Positions 35,362-46,460 of a DNA stretch of 64,000 nt are shown here, in pieces. The position numbers and the translations under genes were made by a program. The notes below the pieces were generated by a model that made no database searches, was not told the DNA's origin, and was given only the letters and a program-made list of their open reading frames with translations. The DNA comes from Spectribacter hydrogenoxidans (GTDB lineage Bacteria > Pseudomonadota > Gammaproteobacteria > Nevskiales > Salinisphaeraceae): assembly GCF_031846275.1 (NCBI RefSeq), contig NZ_JAVRIB010000003.1:1-64000 (forward strand), in the 5' to 3' direction. Numbering within the stretch: position 1 is the first letter of the stretch; each line of letters starts with the position of its first letter.

Positions 35362-36221
35362 GCCGGCAGCGCCCAGGCCAGCTCCACCCCCTGGCGGGTG
35401 GCTTCGACATCGTGGGTCCGAAGCACCCGGGCGCCGCCGAGCACGGAGATGGCTGCCGCCGCCACGCTGGCAGGCACGCGTTGCTCGGGCGTCATGTCGC
35501 CGAGCAGCTTGCTGAACATGGATTTGCGGGACAGGCCGACCAGCAGCGGCACACCCAGCGACCCGAAACGATCCAGGTGCCGCAACAGCGCCAGGTTGTG
35601 CGCCAGTGTCTTGCCGAAGCCGAAGCCGGGGTCTACCAGCAGACGGCGGCGCGGGATGCCGGCCGCCTCGCAGGCAGCAAGTCGTCGGGCCAGAAACGTT
35701 CCTACATCTTCCACCACGTCATCATAACGTGGTGAAGCCTGCATGGTCCGTGGTCCGCCCTGCATGTGCATCAGGCAAATCGCCGCCCCGCTTGCCGCCG
35801 CAACATCAAGTGCTCCGGGCTCCTGTAGCGCACGAATGTCGTTGATCAGCCCGGCGCCGGCGACGCAGGCGGCCCGCATCACGGCGGGCTTGATCGTGTC
35901 GATGGAAATGATCGCGTCGATCCGGCCGCTGAGTGCCTCGATTACCGGCAGCACCCGGTCGAGTTCCTCGGTCTCGTTCACCGGTTCGGCCCCGGGCCGG
36001 CTGGATTCCCCGCCGATATCGATGATGGCCGCACCGGCTGCCACCATCGCGTGGGCCTGATCCACCGCGGTCCGGGTATCGACGAACCGTCCGCCGTCGG
36101 AGAAGGAATCCGGGGTGACATTGAGCACGCCCATCAAAACCGGCCGGTCGAGCGACAGCAGCCGGCCACGGCAATCGAGTTCCGACACGGGGGTGCGGGG
36201 AGCCCCCGGCGCCCGCGGCAT
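35358..36221 (-). CDS. folP: Dihydropteroate synthase
   Basis: 287 residues from ATG 36221, chosen because it begins just after the ftsH stop; upstream in-frame codons lie inside ftsH. Pterin-binding signatures LMGVLNVTPDSFSDGG and DIGGESSRPGAEPV, plus DPGFGFGKTLAHN and a terminal RTHDVEAT. Folate synthesis from p-aminobenzoate; sulfonamide target. Confidence 0.95.
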   Translation of the reverse strand: MPRAPGAPRTPVSELDCRGRLLSLDRPVLMGVLNVTPDSFSDGGRFVDTRTAVDQAHAMVAAGAAIIDIGGESSRPGAEPVNETEELDRVLPVIEALSGRIDAIISIDTIKPAVMRAACVAGAGLINDIRALQEPGALDVAAASGAAICLMHMQGGPRTMQASPRYDDVVEDVGTFLARRLAACEAAGIPRRRLLVDPGFGFGKTLAHNLALLRHLDRFGSLGVPLLVGLSRKSMFSKLLGDMTPEQRVPASVAAAAISVLGGARVLRTHDVEATRQGVELAWALPA

Positions 36222-36249
36222 CGATCCGCAGCCGCCGGTCACAGCGGCG

Positions 36250-38193
<1,944 letters not shown>

Positions 38194-38307
38194 GTCGTCA
38201 ATCCCCGGTTCGTCGTGCGAAACCGTTTGAAATGGCTGGCCAGTCGTTCAACCGCCCGAGTATAAAACATACGCCGCAATCACGCGGGCCGATGCCCTGC
38301 CCCGCGC

Positions 38308-38928
38308 TCAGTCACGCCAGTCGCGGCCGACCAGGTATATCTCGCGGCTGGCGTCGCGCGAGGCTTCCGGCTTGCGCACTGCCACCGACCGGAAATGCTC
38401 CCGCATGTCCCGCAGGAGCTCATCGAAGCCTTCGCCCTGGAATACCTTGACCACCAGATGGCCACCGGGTTTCAGGGACTCGTCACAAAACGCCAGCGAC
38501 AGTTCGGCCAGATGCATCACCTTCATCTGATCCGCGACCGCCACTCCGGTCAAGTTGGGGGCCATATCCGACAACACAAGGTCGACCGCCGCCCCGGCCA
38601 GATGCTCGCGCAGCGTCGCCAGGCCGGCGTCCTGGGTGAAATCGAGCTGCAGGAACTCGACCCCGTCGATCGGCTCCATCGGCAGACGGTCAAGGGCGAT
38701 GATGCGGCCGCGCCGGCCCAGCTGGCGCGCGCAGTACTGACTCCAGCCGCCGGGCGTGGCGCCGAGGTCGACCACCACCATGCCGGGCCGCAACAGCCGG
38801 TCGCGTTCGTCGATTTGCGCCAGCTTGAAAGCCGCGCGGGAGCGGTAGTTGCCGGCCTGCGCCGCCCGCACCCAGGGGTCGCGACGATGGGAATCCAGCC
38901 AGCGGCGGGTGTCGTTTTTGCGGGACAC
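38308..38928 (-). CDS. rlmE: 23S rRNA (uridine-2'-O)-methyltransferase RlmE
   Basis: 206 residues from GTG 38928 (MSRKNDTRRWLDSHR...), which matches the family start; GTG 38949 would add seven residues. SAM-binding motif VVDLGATPGGWSQY. Catalytic K-D-K-E set in FKLAQ, DMAPNLTG, VVKVFQG and near the end KPEASR. Modifies U2552 of 23S rRNA. Divergent from yhbY with about 55 nt between the starts. Confidence 0.93.
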   Translation of the reverse strand: MSRKNDTRRWLDSHRRDPWVRAAQAGNYRSRAAFKLAQIDERDRLLRPGMVVVDLGATPGGWSQYCARQLGRRGRIIALDRLPMEPIDGVEFLQLDFTQDAGLATLREHLAGAAVDLVLSDMAPNLTGVAVADQMKVMHLAELSLAFCDESLKPGGHLVVKVFQGEGFDELLRDMREHFRSVAVRKPEASRDASREIYLVGRDWRD

Positions 38929-38983
38929 CGAACTAAAACCCGCAGGCACCGTTTACAATGGGGAAAACGTTCACAGAGCTTGC

Positions 38984-39268
38984 ATGCCTCCCGAACTCGA
39001 CGCCGAAACCCGCCGTAACCTGAAACGACAGGCCCATCATCTGAACGTGATCGTTACCGCCGGCGCGGCCGGCCTGACCGCGGCGGTGATGGCCGAAATC
39101 GATCAGGCCCTGACCGACCACGAACTGGTCAAGCTGCGGCTGGCTGCCGACGACCGAATCGGACGCCGGCAGATGGTCGATCGCATCTGCGACGAGCTTG
39201 ATGCCAGCTGCGTGCAGCGCATCGGCCATACCGCCACCGTGTATCGGCCCCGGCCGCCCGCAGCTTGA
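38984..39268 (+). CDS. yhbY: YhbY-family CRM-domain RNA-binding protein
   Basis: 94 residues from ATG 38984. CRM/IF3C-like fold with the helix RRNLKRQAHHLNVIV and the RNA-binding GxxG loop here read as AGAAGLT. It ends in IGHTATVYRPR. YhbY associates with pre-50S particles. Divergent from rlmE and convergent with greA, the usual order in gammaproteobacteria. Confidence 0.92.
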   Translation: MPPELDAETRRNLKRQAHHLNVIVTAGAAGLTAAVMAEIDQALTDHELVKLRLAADDRIGRRQMVDRICDELDASCVQRIGHTATVYRPRPPAA

Positions 39269-39293
39269 GCGCAGGAGTAACTCGGAGAGTCCG

Positions 39294-39776
39294 TTACTCG
39301 TAGCGCACCGCCAGCACTTCCAGGGTGCGCTGGCCGCCGGGCACGGCCACATCCACCACATCGCCCTCGACACGCCCGATCAGACCGCGGGCGATGGGCG
39401 AGGCGAAGGACAACAGACCCGACTTGATGTCGGCCTCGTCCTCGCCGACGATCTGGTAAGTAAATTCGTCGCCGGTATTCTCGTCGGCCACCTCGACGGT
39501 GGCGCCGAACACGATCTTGCCGCCGGCCTGGGCCCCGACCTTGGCCACGTCCACGACCTGGGCATTGCCGAGCTTGCCCTCCACTTCTGCAATGCGGCCC
39601 TCGATGAAGCCCTGTTCTTCCTTGGCGGCGTGATACTCGGCGTTCTCTTTCAGATCACCGTGGGCGCGGGCCTCCTCGATCGCGGCAATGATGCGGGGGC
39701 GCTCCACGCTCTTCAGGCGCTTGAGTTCTTCGCGCAGGGCGTCGGCGCCGCGCTGCGTGAGGGGCGTCTTGTCCAT
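39294..39776 (-). CDS. greA: Transcription elongation factor GreA
   Basis: 160 residues. N-terminal antiparallel coiled coil with the acidic tip (IEEARAHGDLKENAEYHAAK) and a C-terminal FKBP-like domain (SPIARGLIGRVEGDVVDV). Stimulates RNA cleavage in backtracked polymerase. GGAGG at 39790-39786 precedes the ATG. The start is immediately preceded by an intrinsic-terminator-like hairpin. Confidence 0.96.
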   Translation of the reverse strand: MDKTPLTQRGADALREELKRLKSVERPRIIAAIEEARAHGDLKENAEYHAAKEEQGFIEGRIAEVEGKLGNAQVVDVAKVGAQAGGKIVFGATVEVADENTGDEFTYQIVGEDEADIKSGLLSFASPIARGLIGRVEGDVVDVAVPGGQRTLEVLAVRYE

Positions 39777-39790
39777 AATCGGGTACCTCC

Positions 39791-39826
39791 AAAAACACGG
39801 CCGCTCCCATCCGGGAACGGCCGTGT
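39791..39826 (-). terminator. Terminator-like hairpin in the greA leader
   Basis: On the minus strand: 9-bp arm ACACGGCCG (39826-39818), an inner TCCC/GGGA pairing, the matching arm CGGCCGTGT (39803-39795), then TTTT at 39794-39791. The greA ribosome-binding site follows directly. It could end bioA transcription, or act as an attenuator of greA like the GraL leader of E. coli. Confidence 0.8.
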
Positions 39827-39894
39827 CATGAACACTGCGTCGCGGTTCGGCTATTTAGGGACTATCTGGTCGAAATGCTAGCAACCTCGCCGGG

Positions 39895-41253
39895 TCACGT
39901 CGAGGTGGCAATATCGATGCCCTCGGCGGCTACCCGGGCGAGATGGCGGATCTGGTCGTCGGTGATCACATAGGGCGGCATGAAATAGACCACGTTGCCC
40001 AGCGGCCGCAGCAGCGATTCGCGGGTCAGCGCATGCCGGTAGACGCGCAGCCCGCGCCGTTCCTGCCAGGGATACGGGGTACGCGCCGACTTGTCAGCCA
40101 CCATTTCCACCGCGGCAATCATCCCGTGCTGGCGCACGTCGCCCACGTGCGGGTGATTGGCCAGCGGTGCAATGGCCTCACCCAGCAAGCGGGCCTTGTG
40201 GCGATTGGCGGCAATCACGTCGTCCGATTCGAAGATGTCCAGCGTGGCCAGGGCCGCGGCACAGGCCAGCGGGTTGCCGGTGTAGGAGTGCGAGTGCAGG
40301 AAGGCGGTGAGGTTCTCGTAGTCGTCGTAGAACGCGTCGTAGACGTCGTCCGTGGTCAGCACCACCGACAGCGGCAGATAACCCGCCGTCAGCCCCTTGG
40401 ACAGGCACAGGAAATCCGGCGTGATGCCGTCGGGCCCGGCCTGCTCGCAGGCGAACAGGGTGCCGGTGCGACCGAAGCCCACGGCGATCTCGTCGGCGAT
40501 CAGATGCACGTTGTGCCGGTCGCAGGCCTCGCGCAGCAGCTCGAGATAGACCGGGTGAAACATCCGCATGCCGCCGGCACACTGCACCAGCGGTTCCAGG
40601 ATCACCGCACAGGTCTCGTCGGCATGCTCGGCTAGCGCCACCTCCATGTGCCGGAACATCTCGCGGGTGTGCTGCTCCCAGCTCACGCCGGGCTCACGGT
40701 GGAAGCAATCCGGACCGGGCACCGTGATCGGCTCCAGCAGCAGCGGGCGGTAGGTCTTCTTGTAGAGATCGACATCCCCGACCGCCAGTGCCCCGAGCGT
40801 TTCGCCGTGGTAGCTGTTGGAGATGTTGATGAAGCGGGTCTTCTTCCCGTGCCCCCGATTGAGCCAGTAGTGGAAGCTCATCTTCAGGGCCACCTCGACC
40901 GCGGCGGACCCGTTATCGGCGTAGAAGCAGCGGGAAAGCCCGTCCGGGGAAGCCGCCACCAGCCGTTCGGCCAGCTCCACCTCGGGCTCGTGCGAGAAAC
41001 CCGCCAGGATAACGTGCTCCAGCGTGTCGAGCTGGGTCTTGATGCGGTCGTTGATGCGGGGATTGGCGTGGCCGAAGATATTCACCCACCAGGAGGACAC
41101 CGCATCGATGTAGCGATTGCCCTCGAAGTCCTCGAGCCAGACGCCCTCGCCTCGCCGGATCGGAATCAGCGGCAGGGTCTCGTGGTCCTTCATCTGGGTG
41201 CAGGGATGCCAGACCACGGCCAGGTCGCGGCGAATCAGGGACTCATTGCTCAT
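39895..41253 (-). CDS. bioA: Adenosylmethionine-8-amino-7-oxononanoate aminotransferase
   Basis: 452 residues from ATG 41253; a GTG two codons earlier is possible. Fold-type I PLP enzyme with WHPCTQMKDHE, SSWWVNIFGHANP, NSYHGETLGALAVG, DEIAVGFGRTG and the PLP lysine in FLCLSKGLTAGYLPLS. It makes 7,8-diaminopelargonate for biotin. No other bio gene is in the window. Confidence 0.95.
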   Translation of the reverse strand: MSNESLIRRDLAVVWHPCTQMKDHETLPLIPIRRGEGVWLEDFEGNRYIDAVSSWWVNIFGHANPRINDRIKTQLDTLEHVILAGFSHEPEVELAERLVAASPDGLSRCFYADNGSAAVEVALKMSFHYWLNRGHGKKTRFINISNSYHGETLGALAVGDVDLYKKTYRPLLLEPITVPGPDCFHREPGVSWEQHTREMFRHMEVALAEHADETCAVILEPLVQCAGGMRMFHPVYLELLREACDRHNVHLIADEIAVGFGRTGTLFACEQAGPDGITPDFLCLSKGLTAGYLPLSVVLTTDDVYDAFYDDYENLTAFLHSHSYTGNPLACAAALATLDIFESDDVIAANRHKARLLGEAIAPLANHPHVGDVRQHGMIAAVEMVADKSARTPYPWQERRGLRVYRHALTRESLLRPLGNVVYFMPPYVITDDQIRHLARVAAEGIDIATST

Positions 41254-41289
41254 CGTCACGTCACGGTTCGGCAGAAATGAACGGCGCGG

Positions 41290-42156
41290 TCATACGCCCA
41301 GGACCACGCCCACGAAGATCACGCCACCCAGCACATTATGGTTGAGAAAGGCACGGAAGCAGGCCTCGCGCTCCCGGTGGCGAATCAGCCACTGATGGTA
41401 GAACGCCAGCCCCACGGCGGCCGCCAGCATTACGTAATAGGCCGGCGCCAGGTCGAACAGCCGCCCCACCACCACCAGCAGCAGAAAGAACACCCCCTGG
41501 CACAGGCCGATGTACAGCCGGTCACGGCGGCCCCAGAGAACCGCGGTCGATTTCACGCCGATGCGCAGGTCGTCATCCCGGTCCACCATCGCGTAAATGG
41601 TGTCATAGACCAGCGCCCACACCAGCACCGCCGCGAACAGCAGCCAGGCACCGGCCGGCAGGCTGCCGGTCTGGGCGGCGAACGCCATCGGCACCGCCCA
41701 GGCGAAGGCCGCGCCCAGCGCCGCCTGTGGCCAGTGGGTATAGCGTTTGGTAAACGGATAGGTCGCCGCCAGGACCACCCCGCCCAGCGACAGGGCGATG
41801 GTAAGCGGGTTCAGCAGCAACACCAGGCCGAAGGCCGCCAGCGCCAGTAACGCGAACAGTGCCAGCGCCCCGGCTTCGCTCACCTCGCCGGTGGCCAGCG
41901 GCCGCTCCCGGGTGCGCTTGACGTACCCGTCGATGCCACGGTCGGCGTAGTCGTTGATCACGCAACCGGCCGAGCGCATCAGGATGCAGCCCAGCACGAA
42001 CACGATCAGCACATCGGCATTCGGCAGCCCGTCCGCCGCCAGCCACAACGCCCACAGCATCGGCCAGCCCACCAGGAAGATCCCGATCGGCCGGTTGAGC
42101 CGGGTCAGCCGCCAGTAGGCGCTCACGCGCGGCGGCCAACCGAAATCCGCCTGCAT
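41290..42156 (-). CDS. ubiA: 4-hydroxybenzoate polyprenyltransferase
   Basis: 288 residues, about eight or nine membrane helices. Both aspartate-rich motifs are present: NDYADRGIDGYVKRTRERPL and YAMVDRDDDLRIGVKSTAVL. Attaches the isoprenoid tail in ubiquinone synthesis, which supplies the electron acceptor of Na+-NQR. 2 nt from the dctP stop. Confidence 0.95.
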   Translation of the reverse strand: MQADFGWPPRVSAYWRLTRLNRPIGIFLVGWPMLWALWLAADGLPNADVLIVFVLGCILMRSAGCVINDYADRGIDGYVKRTRERPLATGEVSEAGALALFALLALAAFGLVLLLNPLTIALSLGGVVLAATYPFTKRYTHWPQAALGAAFAWAVPMAFAAQTGSLPAGAWLLFAAVLVWALVYDTIYAMVDRDDDLRIGVKSTAVLWGRRDRLYIGLCQGVFFLLLVVVGRLFDLAPAYYVMLAAAVGLAFYHQWLIRHREREACFRAFLNHNVLGGVIFVGVVLGV

Positions 42157-42158
42157 GG

Positions 42159-43181
42159 TCAGTCTGCCCCGTCGGCCTGCTCAATCGCCTGCAGCAGCGT
42201 GTCCAGCAGCTTGCGACCGCGCTCGCCGGCCAGTTCCACATACTCGTCACGCACCGGCAACGACCGCTCCCGGAAGGCCGCCCGTTCGCTGTCGCCGAGT
42301 TCGACGATCTCGATATCGCTGCTGTCCTCGATCATCGCCAGGCGCTGGTCGTTGAGTTCGCGCTGCTTTTCGAAGATGAAACCGGCCAGCTCGCCACGGA
42401 TCTCGTCGAGCATCGCGCGGCGTTCCCCGGACAGCCCGTCGATGAAACCGGGCGCCGAAGCCACGGTGGCGATGAACTGTGCATGCCGGGCCCGAGTCAT
42501 GGCGTCCTGGACCTCGTGAAAGCTCATTTCCTGAATGGCGAACACCGGATTGACCTGGGCATCGATCATGTCCATTTGCAGGGCGCCGTAGACCTCGCCG
42601 TAGGGCATCGGCGAAGGCTTGGCCCCGTAGGCCTTGTACGAAGACAGGAGCAACGGCGACACCATGGTGCGGATCTTGACCCCGTCAAAATCCGCCGGCG
42701 TGCGCAGCGGCTTGCCCGCGGTCCACACCATCCAGCCCTCGGGCACGATCGAATAAAGCGTGAGCCCGCGTTCGCGATAGGCCTCGTCGAGCAGCTGGTT
42801 GAATCGCTCGTTGCCGGTGAGCACGTCGTGATTGACGCGGTTGTCGTCGGACAGGATGAAGTGCAGCGTCAGCAACTGAACCTCCGGCACCACCGATCCC
42901 AGATGCCCGGGCGAGGCGAACGCGAACTGCAGTGCCCCCTGGCGCAACTGCTGGGTAAGGTCCGCGGAGGTGCCGAGACTGCCGTAGGGGTGGATTCTGA
43001 CCGTGATCTCGCCATCGGTGCGCGACTCGACCATGGATTTGAACTGCTGGGCGTAGGTCCACTGCACGCTGCCCTCGACTTCCTCGAGCGCGAACCGCCA
43101 GACCTCGCCCGACTCACCGCGTTCACCACAACCGGCCAGGGCCGCGAGCAACAGCAGCAGCGTTACGCATGGAAATCGCAT
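42159..43181 (-). CDS. dctP: TRAP-type transporter substrate-binding protein
   Basis: 340 residues. A signal peptide with a lipobox-like ALAGC suggests a lipid anchor, which is less common for TRAP binding proteins. DctP-family features: WRFALEEVEGSVQ near the N-terminus, the conserved Arg that binds the substrate carboxylate in VKIRTMVSP, and the segment EVYGALQMDMIDAQVNP. No membrane subunits adjoin it; the only dctQM pair starts about 10 kb away. Substrate unknown. Confidence 0.88.
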   Translation of the reverse strand: MRFPCVTLLLLLAALAGCGERGESGEVWRFALEEVEGSVQWTYAQQFKSMVESRTDGEITVRIHPYGSLGTSADLTQQLRQGALQFAFASPGHLGSVVPEVQLLTLHFILSDDNRVNHDVLTGNERFNQLLDEAYRERGLTLYSIVPEGWMVWTAGKPLRTPADFDGVKIRTMVSPLLLSSYKAYGAKPSPMPYGEVYGALQMDMIDAQVNPVFAIQEMSFHEVQDAMTRARHAQFIATVASAPGFIDGLSGERRAMLDEIRGELAGFIFEKQRELNDQRLAMIEDSSDIEIVELGDSERAAFRERSLPVRDEYVELAGERGRKLLDTLLQAIEQADGAD

Positions 43182-43375
43182 TGGCGGGCTCCCGGTGATG
43201 TTTGAGTGAACCGGCCCCGGCCGATGTTCGGCGGAGCGCGGAAAACGGTAGCACGGGCCAGCCGCGACCGGCAGCGGCAGCGGCAGCGAAGGCCGGTTCC
43301 GGTACTGGTAATTACCTTAGGCCGGACCCGGAAAACCATGCTAGTTTCTGCGCTCCTTCAATCCCGGAGTGCGCG

Positions 43376-44740
43376 ATGTCCGCACCCTCACAGTCCGGCG
43401 GCGAGCCGATTACCGATCGTCGGCAACTGATTGAATACTTTGAGTCCGCCTGCAAGCCGCGGGACAACTGGCGGCTGGGCACGGAACACGAGAAGTTCGT
43501 CTTCCGGCTGGATGATCATCGCGCGGTTCCCTACGAGGGGGAACAGGGCATCGGCGCGTTTCTGGCGGGCCTGCAGCGCTTCGGCTGGTCGCCGATCGAG
43601 GAGGACGGCCACACTGTGGCGCTGGCCTCGAACGGCTGCCACATCACGCTGGAACCCGGCGGCCAGTTGGAACTGGCCGGGGAGCCGCTGTTCACCATCC
43701 ACCAGGCCTGCAACGAAGTCCACGAGCACCTGCGACAGGTCAAGGCGGTGGCCGCCGAGCTGGGGCTGGGCATGCTGGGCCTCGGCTTCGTGCCCACCGG
43801 TCGGCGCGAGGACATGCCGTGGATGCCCAAGTCCCGCTACCGGATCATGCGGGAGTACATGCCCAAACGCGGCGACCTCGGGCTGGACATGATGCTGCGC
43901 ACCGCCACCGTCCAGGTAAACCTGGACTACGGCGACGAAGCACACATGGTGAAGAAGCTGCGGGTGGGGCTGGCCCTGCAACCCATTGCCACCGCCCTGT
44001 TCGCCAACTCCCCGTTTACCGAGGGCCGGCCCAACGGCTACCTGTCCTACCGCAGCCAGATCTGGACCGACACCGACCCCGACCGCAGCGGCATGCTGCC
44101 CTGGGTGTTCGCCGACGGCATGGGCTTCGAGCGCTATGCCGACTACGCCCTGGACGTGCCGATGTATTTCGTCGTTCGTGACGGCCGCTACATCGATGCC
44201 TCCGGCCAGTCCTTCCGCGATTTCCTGGCCGGCAAGCTGCCGGCGCTGCCCGGCGAGATTCCCACCATCGGCGACTGGGACGACCACCTGACCACCATCT
44301 TCCCCGAGGTACGGCTGAAGAAGTTCATGGAAATGCGGGGCGCCGACGGCGGCCCCTGGCGGCGGCTGTGCGCCCTGCCCGCGCTCTGGGCCGGCCTCTG
44401 CTATGACGACGCCGCACTGGAAGCGGCCTGGGCGCTGGTGCGGGACTGGACCGACGAGGAACGCCAGCGCCTGCGCGACGAAGTGCCGCGCACCGCCCTC
44501 AAGACCCCGTTTCGCAACACCACGCTCCAGGCGCTGGCGAAGGACGTGGTAACCATCGCCACCGACGGACTGCGGGCCCGCGGGTGCCGCGATGCCAACG
44601 GCGAGGACGAAACCGGCTACCTGGACCAGATCGCGGAAATCGCCGAAACCGGCCGCACGCCCGCCGAGGAACTGCTCGAGCGCTACCACGGCCGCTGGCA
44701 CCAGTCGGTGGCGCCCGTTTACACCGATTTCGCCTACTAG
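43376..44740 (+). CDS. gshA: Glutamate-cysteine ligase (plant/alphaproteobacterial type)
   Basis: 454 residues from ATG 43376, with GGAG about 10 nt upstream; in-frame sequence upstream is low-complexity and unlikely to be translated. Family motifs: WRLGTEHEKFVF, ITLEPGGQLELAGEP, PKSRYRIMREYMPKRG and RTATVQVNLDYG. First step of glutathione synthesis. This redox-regulated class differs from the E. coli GshA class. Confidence 0.93.
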   Translation: MSAPSQSGGEPITDRRQLIEYFESACKPRDNWRLGTEHEKFVFRLDDHRAVPYEGEQGIGAFLAGLQRFGWSPIEEDGHTVALASNGCHITLEPGGQLELAGEPLFTIHQACNEVHEHLRQVKAVAAELGLGMLGLGFVPTGRREDMPWMPKSRYRIMREYMPKRGDLGLDMMLRTATVQVNLDYGDEAHMVKKLRVGLALQPIATALFANSPFTEGRPNGYLSYRSQIWTDTDPDRSGMLPWVFADGMGFERYADYALDVPMYFVVRDGRYIDASGQSFRDFLAGKLPALPGEIPTIGDWDDHLTTIFPEVRLKKFMEMRGADGGPWRRLCALPALWAGLCYDDAALEAAWALVRDWTDEERQRLRDEVPRTALKTPFRNTTLQALAKDVVTIATDGLRARGCRDANGEDETGYLDQIAEIAETGRTPAEELLERYHGRWHQSVAPVYTDFAY

Positions 44741-44760
44741 GGCACTCGGGCCGCGCCGGT

Positions 44761-46173
44761 TCAGTCGACCACGTGCCGGCCGTAATTCGGGGGCAGCAAC
44801 TGGATCTCCAGACGCCGGTTTTCGGCCCGACCCTGCGGGGTGTCGTTGTCCGCCACCGGCTCGTAGTGGCTGCGACCGACGACGTGGATGCGCGCCGGGT
44901 CGATGCCCGCCTCGTCGATCAGGTAGCGTGCGGCGCTGGCCGCCCGGGCCGATGACAGTTCCCAGTTGCTGGGGAAACGCCAGCGCAGCCATTTGCTGAT
45001 GTCCAGATCGTCGCTGTGGCCGACGATCCGGATGATGCGCTCCGGGTAGTTCTCGAAGATGTAGGCGATCCGGCCCAGGGTCTCGGCGCCGCTGTCCTTG
45101 AGCCGCGCGGCACCGGAAGTGAACAGCAGGTCCGCGCCCAGGCGCACCACCGTGAGGCGTTCCTGCAGCCGGTCGATGGTGACGTCGCGGCGTTCCAGCT
45201 CGGTCCTGAGTTCCTCCCGCTGGCGATCAAAGCGGGCCTGTTCGGCTTCGCGTTCCCGGCGCAGCGTCGCGATGCGCTGCTCCAGCGAGCTGATCGACTC
45301 GTTTGCCGAGTCCAGTTCGGTTTCCAGCGCGGCGGCCTGCTCCCGTGCCTGTTCCACCTCGCTTTCCTTGGTGCGGATCGCTTCGTCGGTGGTCGCCACC
45401 TCGTCGCGCAGGCTTGATCGGGCCTGTTCCGCCGCAGCCAGTTCCGCCGCCAGCGTCTCGCGCTCCTCGGCCAGCGCGGTGCGCTGCTCCTCGGTTGTTT
45501 CGAGCTCCGTCGACTGGCTATCGATACGCTCGTTGACTGCCTGCAGCTGCTCGGACAGCGACGCCCGCTTCTCCCGGTTACTCTCCAGTTGTGCCGCCAG
45601 ATCGGCGCGCTCGGCCACGATGGTGTCCAGTTCCGCGCGCAGGTCCTCGCGCACGCCCTGGACGTCACTGAGTTCGCTCTGGAACTCGTCGCGCTGATCG
45701 CTGACGGTTTCCAGCTCACCGGCAAGCTCGCGGCTGCGGGCCGCCAGCGCCTCGTATTCCTTTTCCAACCGGGCATTGAGGTCGCGCTGAACCTCGAGTT
45801 CCCGTTCGCGTTCGCTGGCCACGGACGTGACCTCGTCCAGTCGCTCATCACGGTTGCCGAGCCGCGAACGTAGTCGGTCCTGACGCCATTCGGCGGCCTC
45901 CAGCTCCTCACCCACCGCGCGCAATGCCTCGGTGCGCTTGTCCAGCGCCGCCTCGCGATCGGCCAGCCGCTGCTCGACGCTGTCGATGGTCGCCTGGCGT
46001 TCGCGCAACGCCTGCTCGCGTGCCGCCAGTGAATCCTGCAGCTCGGCCTGCCGGGCCTGCGCCTGCACCTTCGTCTCCGCCAGGGATTCACGCTCGAAAT
46101 GAAAGAACATCCAGCCGGCCACCGCCATGGCCGCAAGCACCCCGGTCAGGCCCCACGGAATCAGTCCCCGCAT
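44761..46173 (-). CDS. Coiled-coil protein with C-terminal OmpA/MotB domain
   Basis: 470 residues. One N-terminal membrane helix (GLIPWGLTGVLAAMAVAGWM). A very long coiled coil, about residues 28-345, is rich in Glu, Arg, Ala and Leu. An OmpA-like peptidoglycan-binding domain follows (RIVGHSDDLDIS, then ELSSARAASAARYLIDEAGI, then GRAENRRLEIQLLPP). It is anchored in the inner membrane and could reach the cell wall. Resembles MotB-like or ZorB-like proteins in layout, but no MotA/ZorA partner is adjacent. Role unknown, perhaps cell-envelope architecture. Confidence 0.85.
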   Translation of the reverse strand: MRGLIPWGLTGVLAAMAVAGWMFFHFERESLAETKVQAQARQAELQDSLAAREQALRERQATIDSVEQRLADREAALDKRTEALRAVGEELEAAEWRQDRLRSRLGNRDERLDEVTSVASERERELEVQRDLNARLEKEYEALAARSRELAGELETVSDQRDEFQSELSDVQGVREDLRAELDTIVAERADLAAQLESNREKRASLSEQLQAVNERIDSQSTELETTEEQRTALAEERETLAAELAAAEQARSSLRDEVATTDEAIRTKESEVEQAREQAAALETELDSANESISSLEQRIATLRREREAEQARFDRQREELRTELERRDVTIDRLQERLTVVRLGADLLFTSGAARLKDSGAETLGRIAYIFENYPERIIRIVGHSDDLDISKWLRWRFPSNWELSSARAASAARYLIDEAGIDPARIHVVGRSHYEPVADNDTPQGRAENRRLEIQLLPPNYGRHVVD

Positions 46174-46460
46174 ACCTCGCCTCCGCGCGTTGTTCCCCCG
46201 CTTCTGCGGCGGTTGTCGGATCGCTACCCGGTTCCGTTGTTACCGAAATATGGCGCACGGGTCCAGTAATCCGGCGAACCGGTGGCCCTGGTGGAATGCG
46301 CTGCGGATGCCAGGTCATTGATTCTGCGAATGACGCGTAATCACTGGCGCCCGCGCCCCGATCAACGATGCCGGCATGGGCGCGCGAGACACACCGTGGC
46401 GGCGCCGGGCCAGCAAGGTGATAAACCGTAATACCGGCGATCAGAGGGTGCCGTATCCGG
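46174..46460. other. Intergenic region without a visible gene
   Basis: About 290 nt between two minus-strand genes. No tRNA, terminator with T tract, or convincing small protein was found. It should contain the promoter of the OmpA-domain gene, but no clear boxes stand out. Confidence 0.4.

Noticed and set aside
43202..43375. N-terminal extension of gshA
   Set aside because: Low-complexity sequence with a GGCAGC triplet repeat; ATG 43376 has a good ribosome-binding site and the family start.
45098..45697. Ser-rich plus-strand frame opposite the coiled-coil gene
   Set aside because: The Ser runs are simply the complement of Glu/Arg/Ala coiled-coil codons.
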